Origin: Bacteroidota bacterium
GTDB taxonomy: Bacteria; Bacteroidota; Bacteroidia; Bacteroidales; WCHB1-69
DNA: 16,031 nucleotides
Assembly: GCA_023392945.1 (NCBI GenBank)
Contig: JAEWNB010000063.1
Location: forward strand, 1 to 16,031
Direction: 5' to 3'
Under the pieces are notes generated by a model. It saw only the letters and a list, made by a program, of their open reading frames with translations. It did not search any database and was not told the DNA's origin. The position numbers and the translations under genes are program-made. Positions 6,503 to 14,570 of this stretch are shown here, piece by piece (position 1 is the first letter of the stretch; every line of letters starts with the position of its first letter).

Positions 6503-8143
6503 TTACATGTCATTTTTTAATATTCTGTCAATTTTAATGATGGAGGTGTCATTTTGAATATAATCAGGTATTGGGTGATGTGTGAAAATAGCTATCGGAT
6601 AGTTTTTTGCTTTTAAAATTTTTACCGATTCTTGAGAGGGTGGAAATGAGTAACAATCGTGACCTGTATAAAACATGCCTTCAATAAACATCCCATTGGA
6701 ATGGTTGTGCTCATCTCCTCTTACATTAAAAATTACACAGTTTTCGGGAAGATCTTTTTCTATTTGTTTATATACATTTTTATTATAAATCAAGTCGGCT
6801 CTCCACCAAGTCTCTTTGTTTTCTGTATGGAGATTCCTGATTTTTGTGAAGTTCATCTGACGGAAAGAAAGCAATATGATAATAGGAACCAAAATAAGCC
6901 ATTTTATCACTTTATTAGAAATATAATGTGTAAGAAGATTGTCAATAAAATAGATAACAGCCCCCAAACTCATAAAACCAATCAAACAAATAAGAAACGG
7001 GTAGGTGGGCATTTTGGTTTGGGCAAAAGAATAAAATAGATAGACCCCGATAAATGTGCCGAGAAAAGTAATTCTGAATGAATTGTTTTTTAAATAGAAG
7101 AGGAAAAGAAGAAATCCTGCTCCCAGTATTATATAAATGATAACTTGCGTAGCCTTAATCGGATTATCCGGGACCCATTTATGATCCCCGATATATAAGA
7201 AGGCAAGGTTTTTGAAATGATACTCAAATTCTGAGGAATGCCCTTCAACAGGTTCAAAAAAATGTCTTGAATTGTACTGATACTCTATTTCAGCGGCTTC
7301 TCTATAATTTTTAAAAGTGTATAACTGCCATGGAAGTGCAACAATCACACTAAATAGAAATGCAACCAAAAGGTGCTTTATTTTCCATAACTGTAATTTG
7401 AATTTATATTCTGCAATAAGATACAGACCCCAAACGAAGAAAATCAAAATGCCGGGAAGCCATTTGGTTAAAATGGCACATCCTGCAAACAAACCAATTA
7501 AGGGAACCCATTTCCATTTACGATTGCTTTTAATGTATTCAATCCAGCTCCAAATGGATGCCGATACATAAAAAATAAAACAAACATCGTTAACTTCAAC
7601 AGATTGATGACCACTGACAAGATTAAGCAAAAACCAGGAAAAAGTAATTGAGATGGCAGTATAATATGCAAATTTTTTATCAACCAGTAACATGGCAACT
7701 CTGTATCCGATTAATACCAACAAGGTGCTCATGATAATTGAGGGCAATCTGAGAGTGATTTCTGAAATTCCGAAAAGTTTGAAGATGATCGCAATCTGCC
7801 ACAAAAAAAGAGGTTGTTTGTGAAGCCAAATATGTGAGCTAGTCCAGTTAAGATAATCGTGTTCAGGGATCAATATCTCTTTGTATAATTTGGGTTCTAA
7901 GAAGTTATCTATACAATTCCTGGCTGCCAAGGCATGGTATCTCTCATCCCAAATATTTAAGAATGGATCCAAAAGAGCACTAAAAACATATAAGGAAGCT
8001 GCACTTAACACCAAAAAAAAGAGCGCCCAATTATTTTTGGATTTAATATGAAAAGATAATGAAATAAAAAAAAGAGCAAAACCAAGAATTAACCATGCAT
8101 AATGGTAATCCTTAAATCCGCTAAAATTAAACAAATCAGTCAA
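6503..8143 (-). CDS. Membrane glycosyltransferase, GT39/PMT-ArnT-like (GT-C fold)
   Basis: 546 residues, polytopic with roughly ten to twelve hydrophobic segments up to about residue 420, then a soluble C-terminal tail of about 120 residues. After the first helices comes the acidic GT-C motif Asp66-Glu67 in NIWDERYHALAARN, and later HKQPLFLWQIAIIFKLFG (108-125), equivalent to the KPPL region of ArnT/PMT enzymes. Such enzymes move a sugar from a polyprenyl-phosphate donor to lipid A, protein or another envelope acceptor on the outer face of the inner membrane. Neither donor nor acceptor can be told here, so I do not call it arnT. The start is TTG at 8143-8141: an in-frame stop lies three codons upstream and no ATG, GTG or TTG intervenes. 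It follows dsbD by 10 bp and precedes lnt by 29 bp. Confidence 0.85.
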   Translation of the reverse strand: MTDLFNFSGFKDYHYAWLILGFALFFISLSFHIKSKNNWALFFLVLSAASLYVFSALLDPFLNIWDERYHALAARNCIDNFLEPKLYKEILIPEHDYLNWTSSHIWLHKQPLFLWQIAIIFKLFGISEITLRLPSIIMSTLLVLIGYRVAMLLVDKKFAYYTAISITFSWFLLNLVSGHQSVEVNDVCFIFYVSASIWSWIEYIKSNRKWKWVPLIGLFAGCAILTKWLPGILIFFVWGLYLIAEYKFKLQLWKIKHLLVAFLFSVIVALPWQLYTFKNYREAAEIEYQYNSRHFFEPVEGHSSEFEYHFKNLAFLYIGDHKWVPDNPIKATQVIIYIILGAGFLLFLFYLKNNSFRITFLGTFIGVYLFYSFAQTKMPTYPFLICLIGFMSLGAVIYFIDNLLTHYISNKVIKWLILVPIIILLSFRQMNFTKIRNLHTENKETWWRADLIYNKNVYKQIEKDLPENCVIFNVRGDEHNHSNGMFIEGMFYTGHDCYSFPPSQESVKILKAKNYPIAIFTHHPIPDYIQNDTSIIKIDRILKNDM

Positions 8144-8153
8144 AACAAATTAA

Positions 8154-10184
8154 TTATTGATTTGAGTGTTTCTCTTTAAAAGCTTTAATACCTGAATCTA
8201 AAAATTCTAAGTATTTTTCAACATTCAACTCATAATGGATAGGTCCTACCAATACTGAACCATCAACGTCCACGATGAAATAACAAGGCTGAGAATTTTC
8301 TTTATACTTGGTATTCTGTAGAAACATATTTTTGCTCCCTAATGTGGTTATTTTCTCTCCATCCAGGTCAAGAATCTGATCTTCTGGAGCCAGTTTAATG
8401 TTTTTGTCATCAACATATAGTGCTGCAACAATAAAATTTTCGGCAAATTTATCTCTCACTTTTTTATCAATCCATACAGCATTTTCAACATTTCTGCAAT
8501 TTACACATCCATGTCCTGTGAAGTCTATGAAAAGAGGTTTATTTTGCTCCTTGGCAACTTTAAGAGCCTGGTCATAATCAAAATAGCCTTTTATTCCATG
8601 GGGAATCTCAAGGCGGTCGCCATATTTAATATTATCCTGTAATTGTATTGTATTTACTTGTGAGTTACCGGATTCTTCTCGGACAATTTTGTTTACATCA
8701 AAATCCTGGGTTGTCATGGGGGGCAACCATCCAGAGATGGCTTTTAAAGGAGCTCCAAACATTCCGGGAATCATGTATATGACAAAAGTGAATACAAATA
8801 TTGACAATATAAAGCGAAACCAGCTTTTCTGAACAGGCATTTCATTGTCTAATGGGAATCTGATTTTTCCTATAAGATAGAATCCCAACATGCTGAAAAT
8901 TACGATCCAGAATGAGAGATATACCTCTCTGTCAAGGATCCCCCAATGATAAGTTTGGTCAGGTACATTGAGGAATTTCAAGGCAAATGCCAATTCAACG
9001 AAAGCCAAAACAACTTTCAGGGTATTCATCCAACCGCCGGATTTTGGCAAATTTTTCAGCATTCCGGGGAAAAAAGCAAATAAGGTAAAAGGAATCGCAA
9101 TACCTAATGAGAAACCAAGCATGCCAATAATTGGCTTAAAAAGTGAGCCTCCGGCAGAATTTAGTGCAACTGCACCGGCAATTGGTAAAGTACAAGAAAA
9201 GGAAACCAAAACTAAGGTCAGTGCCATGAAGAAAATGCCAAAAAATCCTCCGGTACTTTCCATTTTTGACGATTTATTGACCCATTTGCTTGGGAGGGCA
9301 ATTTCAAAATATCCGAAAAGAGAGATGGCGAAAACTACAAAAATTGCCGCAAATAAAATGTTGGGAATCCAATGAGTACTGATAATATTGGCAAAGTCAG
9401 CCCCGAAAATGATAGATAATATTATACCAATAACTACGTAAATAACAACTATTGATATTCCGTAAATGAGAGCATCCAGCTTGGGATGTTTTTTGGACTT
9501 CATGAAAAAAGAAATGGTCATCGGAATCATCGGGAATACACAGGGCATAAGCAATCCCACCAATCCACCTAAAAATGAAAAAATAAAAAACATAAACAGA
9601 GATTCTTCAGCTTTAACATTTTCAGTAGATTTTTCTTCAGTAACATCAGATTTGAGTAACTGTTCTTTGGAGTTTGAGTCTGCTTGACCTACACTTTCAT
9701 CTACTCCGCTTATCATGGCAACTTTGTCAAATCCCTCAATGGCAAATGAATATTTGCGTTCAATGGCAACACATCTGCCATCAATACAAGCTTGTCCGCT
9801 CAGCTTTCCCTTTATAACAAAGGGGTTCGGATTTTTAACTTTGATTTTTTGTTTAAAAGTAACCTTTTTAGTGAAAAATCTGGATGTGTCGTCAAAAACC
9901 GGATCATACTGTGCAGTTGGCTTTGGTTCCCAAACTTTTCCCAACAAAGAATAGTCTTTCAATGGATTGAAAGTGAATTCAATAGGAAGTTCAATTCCAT
10001 TATTGTGTGATTGTGCATAAAGATGCCATTTTTCTTGAATATTGGCTGTTAACTGGAGTTCTGCAACTGAATCATTGATTTTAACACTCTTGAATGTCCA
10101 ATTCACAGGATTTTCCTGTGCAGCTGTAAAATAAAGAAAACTTGTGGTTATTAAAAAGAAAAATAGAAGAATCGCTTTTTTCAT
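8154..10184 (-). CDS. dsbD: Thiol:disulfide interchange protein DsbD (protein-disulfide reductase)
   Basis: 676 residues with all three DsbD modules. A signal peptide (1 to about 22, ending FTAAQ) leads into the periplasmic alpha domain with Cys133 and Cys138 (GQACIDGRC). The membrane beta domain (about 196-475, eight helices or so) has paired Cys215 (LMPCVFP) and Cys331 (SFSCTLP). A thioredoxin-like gamma domain (about 535-665) carries Cys560-Val-Asn-Cys563. The protein passes electrons from cytoplasmic thioredoxin through beta and gamma to alpha and so to periplasmic partners. Family: CcdA/DipZ-DsbD. I start at the ATG at 10184, not the in-frame one at 10250, because the -7 box (10205-10212) lies between them and because the shorter form starts with a clean signal peptide. 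It is the first gene of the dsbD-GT39-lnt unit. Confidence 0.95.
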   Translation of the reverse strand: MKKAILLFFFLITTSFLYFTAAQENPVNWTFKSVKINDSVAELQLTANIQEKWHLYAQSHNNGIELPIEFTFNPLKDYSLLGKVWEPKPTAQYDPVFDDTSRFFTKKVTFKQKIKVKNPNPFVIKGKLSGQACIDGRCVAIERKYSFAIEGFDKVAMISGVDESVGQADSNSKEQLLKSDVTEEKSTENVKAEESLFMFFIFSFLGGLVGLLMPCVFPMIPMTISFFMKSKKHPKLDALIYGISIVVIYVVIGIILSIIFGADFANIISTHWIPNILFAAIFVVFAISLFGYFEIALPSKWVNKSSKMESTGGFFGIFFMALTLVLVSFSCTLPIAGAVALNSAGGSLFKPIIGMLGFSLGIAIPFTLFAFFPGMLKNLPKSGGWMNTLKVVLAFVELAFALKFLNVPDQTYHWGILDREVYLSFWIVIFSMLGFYLIGKIRFPLDNEMPVQKSWFRFILSIFVFTFVIYMIPGMFGAPLKAISGWLPPMTTQDFDVNKIVREESGNSQVNTIQLQDNIKYGDRLEIPHGIKGYFDYDQALKVAKEQNKPLFIDFTGHGCVNCRNVENAVWIDKKVRDKFAENFIVAALYVDDKNIKLAPEDQILDLDGEKITTLGSKNMFLQNTKYKENSQPCYFIVDVDGSVLVGPIHYELNVEKYLEFLDSGIKAFKEKHSNQ

Positions 10185-10204
10185 ATTTTTGATTATTTTG
10201 GGGG

Positions 10205-10236
10205 CAAAGATACAATAAATAATGTATGAATTGAAA
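10205..10236 (-). promoter_or_regulatory. Promoter of the dsbD-GT39-lnt unit
   Basis: Read on the minus strand, 10212-10205 is TATCTTTG, an exact -7 box, with TTTC (10236-10233) 20 bp upstream as a near-match to the -33 TTTG. Transcription should start around 10198, about 14 nt before the dsbD ATG at 10184. That excludes the longer in-frame start at 10250. Confidence 0.65.
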
Positions 10237-10258
10237 GTCCTCTTATTCACTTTTTTCT

Positions 10259-10266
10259 TATCTTTG
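10259..10266 (+). promoter_or_regulatory. -7 promoter box of the MORN-repeat / mltD / holB unit
   Basis: Exact TATCTTTG, 31 bp before the ATG at 10298. A TTG at 10231-10233 is 25 bp upstream, longer than ideal, so a -33 element is not clear. It is arranged back to back with the dsbD box, with 46 bp between the two -7 boxes. Confidence 0.6.
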
Positions 10267-10297
10267 CAGCCGTTTAAAGGTATCTTAATCAGGATTT

Positions 10298-11803
10298 ATG
10301 CGTAAATTGATTTCTCTTTTTATCTTGTTTCAGGTCTTTTGGTTTTGTTACGCCCAAGATACTACTAACCTTAATGGCTTTAAAGTCTTTTATTATCCCA
10401 ATGGGATTAAATCCAGTGAAGGTCTTTTGGTTGACGGGAAACCTGAGGGATGGTGGAAATCTTATAGTGAAAAGGGGGTTCTAATATCTGAAGGAAATAG
10501 AAAAAATTATTTGCTTGATAGCCTTTGGGTATTTTATAACGAAAAAGGTATTAAAACTCTGGAAATTAATTATCAAGAAGGCAAAAAAACAGGTCAAAGA
10601 ATACAATATTCTGAAAATGAGTATATTGTAGAAAATTGGAAGAACGATACACTATACGGAATGGTCAATACCTATTTTTCGGATGGAAAAATGAAAAAAT
10701 CTACCCCTTATATTGAAGGGAAACCTCATGGACTTGAAAAAGAATATTCTTATGATGGAGTGGTCATTTCAGTTACTAATTTTTATCGTGGAGTGATGAC
10801 TCGCAAGGAATTTATTAACAGAACTGATAATTTTGGCTTTAAACAGGGTAACTGGAAATATTTCTGGGATAATGGGAATCTTAAAATGGAAGGTTCATAC
10901 CAGAATGATAAGAGAAATGGCTTTTTTAAATATTATGATGTGAATGGAAATTTCATTTCTGTGGAAAAATTTGAAAATGACAAACTTATTGAAGATGCCC
11001 CTGAAACTAAAGTTTTGGAGAAGAAAATTGCCTATTATCCCAATGGGAAACCTTCTATTACAGCCACTTATTATAAAAACAAACCTGAGGGAATAAGAAG
11101 AGAGTTTGATACAAACGGGGTTGTTGTGAAAGGTTATTTGTTTGACAACGGAATTTTGCGTTATGAAGGAATTACTGATTTAAATGGCAAAAGACAAGGA
11201 CGTTGGATAGAATATTATGAAACCGGTGAGATGCGTTCTGAAGGAGAATACCTCAATTCTTCACATGTTGGTGAGTGGAAATTCTACTTTCAAGATAAAA
11301 CTATTGAAATTGTCGGGAGTTACAATAGAAAAGGCGAGAAGATAGGAGAGTGGAGATGGTATTATCCTGATGGAAAGCCTTTGATGATTGAAAACTATGA
11401 AGAGGGAAAATTAGAAGGTCTTTTTGTTGAGTATGATAATTTGGGGAATGAAATATCGAAGGGAGAATATTTGAATAATGCTGAAGAAGGTGAATGGATT
11501 TATGTGCATGGTAACAGTACTGAAAAAGGGAGCTATTTTGACGGAATGCGTCAAGGATTGTGGAAAACATGGTTCAATAACGGAAAAGTTGCTTCTGAAA
11601 TTGAGTTTGAACAAGATTTGCCTAATGGGAAATTCATTTCTTATTGGGAAAATGGAACTGTCAAACTTACCGGAAAATATGTTACCGGTCTTCGAAATGG
11701 AGTTTGGTATAAATATGATGAAGATGGAATACTCTTTTTAACAACTGTTTACAAAGATGGAAAAGAGATTCAGTGGAATGCCTATAAAATTGATAATAAA
11801 TAA
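10298..11803 (+). CDS. Secreted MORN_2 (YwqK-type) repeat protein
   Basis: 501 residues: a signal peptide (MRKLISLFILFQVFWFCYA, 1-19, cleavage likely before Gln20), then almost the whole chain is a tandem repeat of about 22-25 residues. The consensus is roughly G-x-W-x-x-Y-(x)3-G-x-(x)5-Y-x-x-G-K. By hand I count about 18 units, for example PEGWWKSYSEKGVLISEG, RQGRWIEYYETGEMRSEGEY and RNGVWYKYDEDG. Longer linkers interrupt the array after units 6, 8 and 10. This beta-hairpin repeat builds an elongated solenoid, probably a surface or periplasmic scaffold; the ligand is unknown. Databases often label such proteins YwqK-family antitoxin, but the signal peptide and the lack of a toxin neighbour argue against that. 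The MltD-like gene begins 52 bp downstream and probably shares the transcript. Confidence 0.85.
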   Translation: MRKLISLFILFQVFWFCYAQDTTNLNGFKVFYYPNGIKSSEGLLVDGKPEGWWKSYSEKGVLISEGNRKNYLLDSLWVFYNEKGIKTLEINYQEGKKTGQRIQYSENEYIVENWKNDTLYGMVNTYFSDGKMKKSTPYIEGKPHGLEKEYSYDGVVISVTNFYRGVMTRKEFINRTDNFGFKQGNWKYFWDNGNLKMEGSYQNDKRNGFFKYYDVNGNFISVEKFENDKLIEDAPETKVLEKKIAYYPNGKPSITATYYKNKPEGIRREFDTNGVVVKGYLFDNGILRYEGITDLNGKRQGRWIEYYETGEMRSEGEYLNSSHVGEWKFYFQDKTIEIVGSYNRKGEKIGEWRWYYPDGKPLMIENYEEGKLEGLFVEYDNLGNEISKGEYLNNAEEGEWIYVHGNSTEKGSYFDGMRQGLWKTWFNNGKVASEIEFEQDLPNGKFISYWENGTVKLTGKYVTGLRNGVWYKYDEDGILFLTTVYKDGKEIQWNAYKIDNK

Positions 11804-11855
11804 TAATCTTTTTCGTTAATTCTCTTGGTTATTGAAAAAGTGGAAAATTGATACT

Positions 11856-13388
11856 ATGAAAAAAACTGTTTTAGTACTTCTTGCAACTTTTGCTTTTAGT
11901 CAATTTCTTGTTGCTCAAGATGATTCGTTTATTAAAGATTCGTGTAGTGATCCTGTTGAAGAGGTCTATTTTCAACAGGAGCTGAATGCAAATATGGACA
12001 GAATGCTTGATCTTTGGTATGTTAAACGTGAGGTATCCAATTCTCACAGCATTTTGTCAAAATTAAAAGATGACACTACTGCCATTGAAGATAATGATTC
12101 GATTGTAGTTGCCCGACTCTCCAAAATTTCAACTGTTATTCCGCTTGGTTATAATGAACAGGTGAAAAGGTGGATTGAACTTTATGTTGATAAAAGAAAA
12201 AGGAGTTCTTCTGCAATGTTAGGTCTTGCAAAATATTACTTTCCCTGGATGCAGGAAGTTTTTGATAAATATGGAGTTCCCGAAGAACTAATATATCTGA
12301 CTATAATTGAATCCAGTTTGAATCCTATTGCTGTTTCCCCAGCGGGAGCAACAGGAATATGGCAGTTTATGTATACAACAGGGAAAATGTATGGCCTGGA
12401 TGTCAATACCTTTATAGATGATCGTCGTGATCCATACAAAGCTACTGATGCTGCTGCCCGTCATTTGCGAGATTTGCATGAGATGTTTAATGATTGGGGT
12501 TTAGCTATTGCTGCATACAATTGTGGGCCTGCAAATGTTCGCAAGGCAATTCAACGTTCAGGCGGAAAACAGGATTTCTGGGGTGTATGTCGATATTTAC
12601 CTAAAGAAACTCAAAGTTATTTTCCTGCATATATAGCTGCGCTTTATCTGATGAAATATCATAATCAATATGGTATTATGGCTGCCGATATTGCAATTCC
12701 TTCAAATGTTGATACCGTGATGATTAACAAAGAACTCCATCTTGAACAATTAGCTCATGTTCTTAACATTGATATTGAAGAAATTAAAACGCTCAATCCG
12801 CAATATAAAAGAATGGTGATCCCTGCCTACGAAAAGCCATATCCTCTCAGACTTAGGATGCAAGATATTATTCGTTATCTTGATATGAAAGATTCTGTCC
12901 ATGCTTTTCAATACGACACCTATTTTGCAGAAATGAAAGTGTATCAGAATATTTTTACCGGGAAGGAAGATGCGACTGTTCAAACAAAAAAAATATATCA
13001 TACTGTGAAGAAAGGGGAATCGCTATCAAAAATTGCATCAAAATACCATCTTTCACTTTATGAATTGAAAAAGATGAATAGACTGAAGAGTAATTATATT
13101 AAGCCCAAACAAAGACTTTTGGTGGGGTATAAACAAATTGTAGTTCCCAATACTTCTTCAGAAACTCCCAAAATAACTCCAACAGATTCTACTTTTGTTA
13201 AATCTCCTGTAATTAATGAAAATGATTCCCCGGTAGAAAATCCAACATGTTATATTGTGAAAAAAGGAGATAGCCTCTATGCCATTGCTTCCAAATTTAA
13301 AGTTGATGTAAAAAAACTGGCTGCTTACAATGGAATTAAGAATATGAACCAGATCAGCGTTGGACAGAAACTGAAAATCCCTAGATAA
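11856..13388 (+). CDS. mltD: Membrane-bound lytic murein transglycosylase MltD-like, with LysM domains
   Basis: 510 residues. A signal peptide (MKKTVLVLLATFAFSQFLVA, 1-20) precedes an SLT family-1 lysozyme-like domain (about 133-265). Its catalytic Glu152 is in TIIESSLNP, followed by AGATGIWQFM (163-172) and AIAAYNCGPANVRKAI (217-232), all diagnostic of the MltD group. Two C-terminal LysM domains (about 381-424, YHTVKKGESLSKIA; about 465-509, CYIVKKGDSLYAIA) should bind peptidoglycan. The region 292-334 looks like a degenerate third LysM. The enzyme cleaves MurNAc-GlcNAc bonds to give 1,6-anhydro ends, aiding wall remodelling. I start at the ATG at 11856; an in-frame TTG at 11832 would put eight residues before the signal peptide. 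There is no lipobox, so despite the family name it is probably soluble in the periplasm. holB begins 15 bp after its stop. Confidence 0.93.
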   Translation: MKKTVLVLLATFAFSQFLVAQDDSFIKDSCSDPVEEVYFQQELNANMDRMLDLWYVKREVSNSHSILSKLKDDTTAIEDNDSIVVARLSKISTVIPLGYNEQVKRWIELYVDKRKRSSSAMLGLAKYYFPWMQEVFDKYGVPEELIYLTIIESSLNPIAVSPAGATGIWQFMYTTGKMYGLDVNTFIDDRRDPYKATDAAARHLRDLHEMFNDWGLAIAAYNCGPANVRKAIQRSGGKQDFWGVCRYLPKETQSYFPAYIAALYLMKYHNQYGIMAADIAIPSNVDTVMINKELHLEQLAHVLNIDIEEIKTLNPQYKRMVIPAYEKPYPLRLRMQDIIRYLDMKDSVHAFQYDTYFAEMKVYQNIFTGKEDATVQTKKIYHTVKKGESLSKIASKYHLSLYELKKMNRLKSNYIKPKQRLLVGYKQIVVPNTSSETPKITPTDSTFVKSPVINENDSPVENPTCYIVKKGDSLYAIASKFKVDVKKLAAYNGIKNMNQISVGQKLKIPR

Positions 13389-13403
13389 CATAACTTCGTT
13401 ATT

Positions 13404-14570
13404 ATGCTTTTTAAAAATGTTTTGGTAGATGAAAACCTGAAAAGGCAATTAATTAGTCTGGTAAAAAATAATAGAATTAGTCATGCTCAACTTTTTCTGG
13501 GGCAGGAGGGAAGTCATGTTTTTGCATTGGCAGTAGCTTATGCTCAATATATTTGTTGCGAAAATCCTAAAGAAGATGATTCCTGTGGTGTTTGTCCATC
13601 TTGTGTGAAGTTCTCTAAATTATCACATCCTGATTTCCATCTTATCTTTCCTAATTGTATTACAAAAAATGTGAAAAAAGATCCTGACTCAAATCAGTTT
13701 GCTCAGGAATTTAAAGATTTTGTCTTTAGAAAGAACTATCATATTTCACTTGAAGAATGGTTGAAAGAGTTAGGTGGCGAAAACAAGCAGGCATCAATCA
13801 ATATCAGGGATTGTTCAAATATTATTAATCAGAATAATATCCGTTCATTTGAGGGAGGTTACAAAATTTATCTTGTATGGATGGTAGAGAGATTATATCA
13901 TGCGGCTGCTCCAAAATTATTGAAAACCCTTGAGGAACCTGAAAACAAAACACTCTTTATCTTGATTGCCGAAAATTCCGATAAAATTTTAGCGACGATT
14001 CTTTCAAGAACACAATTGATTAAAATACCCCCTGTATCAGAAGAAAATGTCAAGAAACAACTTATGGCTGAGTATAATTCTCCTGAAGAAGTTGCTGAAG
14101 ACATTGCTGCCATAAGCGAAGGAAATTATATTAGGGCTGTCGACCTGTTTCTTGAAAAAGGAGAACTTGATTTGATGTTGAATTACTTTGAACTTATGTT
14201 CAGAAGCATGATTGATTATAGTCGAAACCCGAATAATTATGCTCAGATTAAATTTCTTGAAGTACAGTCAATGTTTTCCGAAATTATTTCCAAAGGGCGG
14301 GAATCTCAAAAGTTTTTCATCAGTTTTATACTCAGAATGGTTAGAAATATCCTGATGATGCATGCTAATAATGATGTGTTGGTAAAAGCTACTGAAACTG
14401 AATCGAGATTGATAGCTTATTTTAAAAGTTTTATCACCTTAAAAAATGCCTATTTTATATTGAATGAATGCAATCTTGCCATATATCATATTGAAAGGAA
14501 TGGTAATTCAGCTTTAATATTTAGCGATCTTTATCTGAAGATTGCTCAGCATCTGGCTCCTTCAAATTAA
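13404..14570 (+). CDS. holB: DNA polymerase III delta' subunit (clamp loader)
   Basis: 388 residues of an AAA+ clamp-loader protein. The N-terminus NRISHAQLFLGQEG (23-36) is the usual delta'/gamma opening. The P-loop is degenerate (GQEGSHVF at 33-40, lacking the Lys-Ser/Thr), as expected for delta', which does not hydrolyse ATP. A zinc module follows with Cys51 or Cys52, Cys61, Cys64 and Cys67 (CGVCPSC). Next come the conserved KLLKTLEEPENKTLFIL and ILSRTQ (the SRC-like segment), then a helical C-terminal collar region. It helps load the beta sliding clamp. It sits 15 bp after the transglycosylase gene, probably co-transcribed, and its last 50 bp overlap the convergent OstA-like gene. Bacteroidota holB also resembles dnaX N-termini, but the broken P-loop and the length support delta'. 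Confidence 0.9.
   Translation: MLFKNVLVDENLKRQLISLVKNNRISHAQLFLGQEGSHVFALAVAYAQYICCENPKEDDSCGVCPSCVKFSKLSHPDFHLIFPNCITKNVKKDPDSNQFAQEFKDFVFRKNYHISLEEWLKELGGENKQASINIRDCSNIINQNNIRSFEGGYKIYLVWMVERLYHAAAPKLLKTLEEPENKTLFILIAENSDKILATILSRTQLIKIPPVSEENVKKQLMAEYNSPEEVAEDIAAISEGNYIRAVDLFLEKGELDLMLNYFELMFRSMIDYSRNPNNYAQIKFLEVQSMFSEIISKGRESQKFFISFILRMVRNILMMHANNDVLVKATETESRLIAYFKSFITLKNAYFILNECNLAIYHIERNGNSALIFSDLYLKIAQHLAPSN

Noticed and set aside
6659..7039. 126-codon plus-strand frame antisense to the glycosyltransferase gene
   Set aside because: It has no family resemblance or promoter and lies wholly within a well-supported gene. The same holds for the plus-strand frame at 8968-9375 inside dsbD.
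10185..10250. N-terminal extension of DsbD from an in-frame ATG at 10250
   Set aside because: It places 22 residues ahead of the signal peptide and lies across and upstream of the -7 box.
11808..11840. CTTTTTC / GAAAAAG inverted repeat between the MORN-repeat and mltD genes
   Set aside because: Seven AT-rich pairs around a 19-nt loop without a T-tract; too weak for a terminator or attenuator.
11832..11855. TTG start giving an extra eight residues on the MltD-like protein
   Set aside because: The ATG at 11856 begins a standard signal peptide (MKKTVL); the extension would disrupt it.
10298..13388. YwqK-type toxin-antitoxin system
   Set aside because: The MORN-repeat protein is exported and its neighbour is a cell-wall transglycosylase; no toxin-like gene is present.
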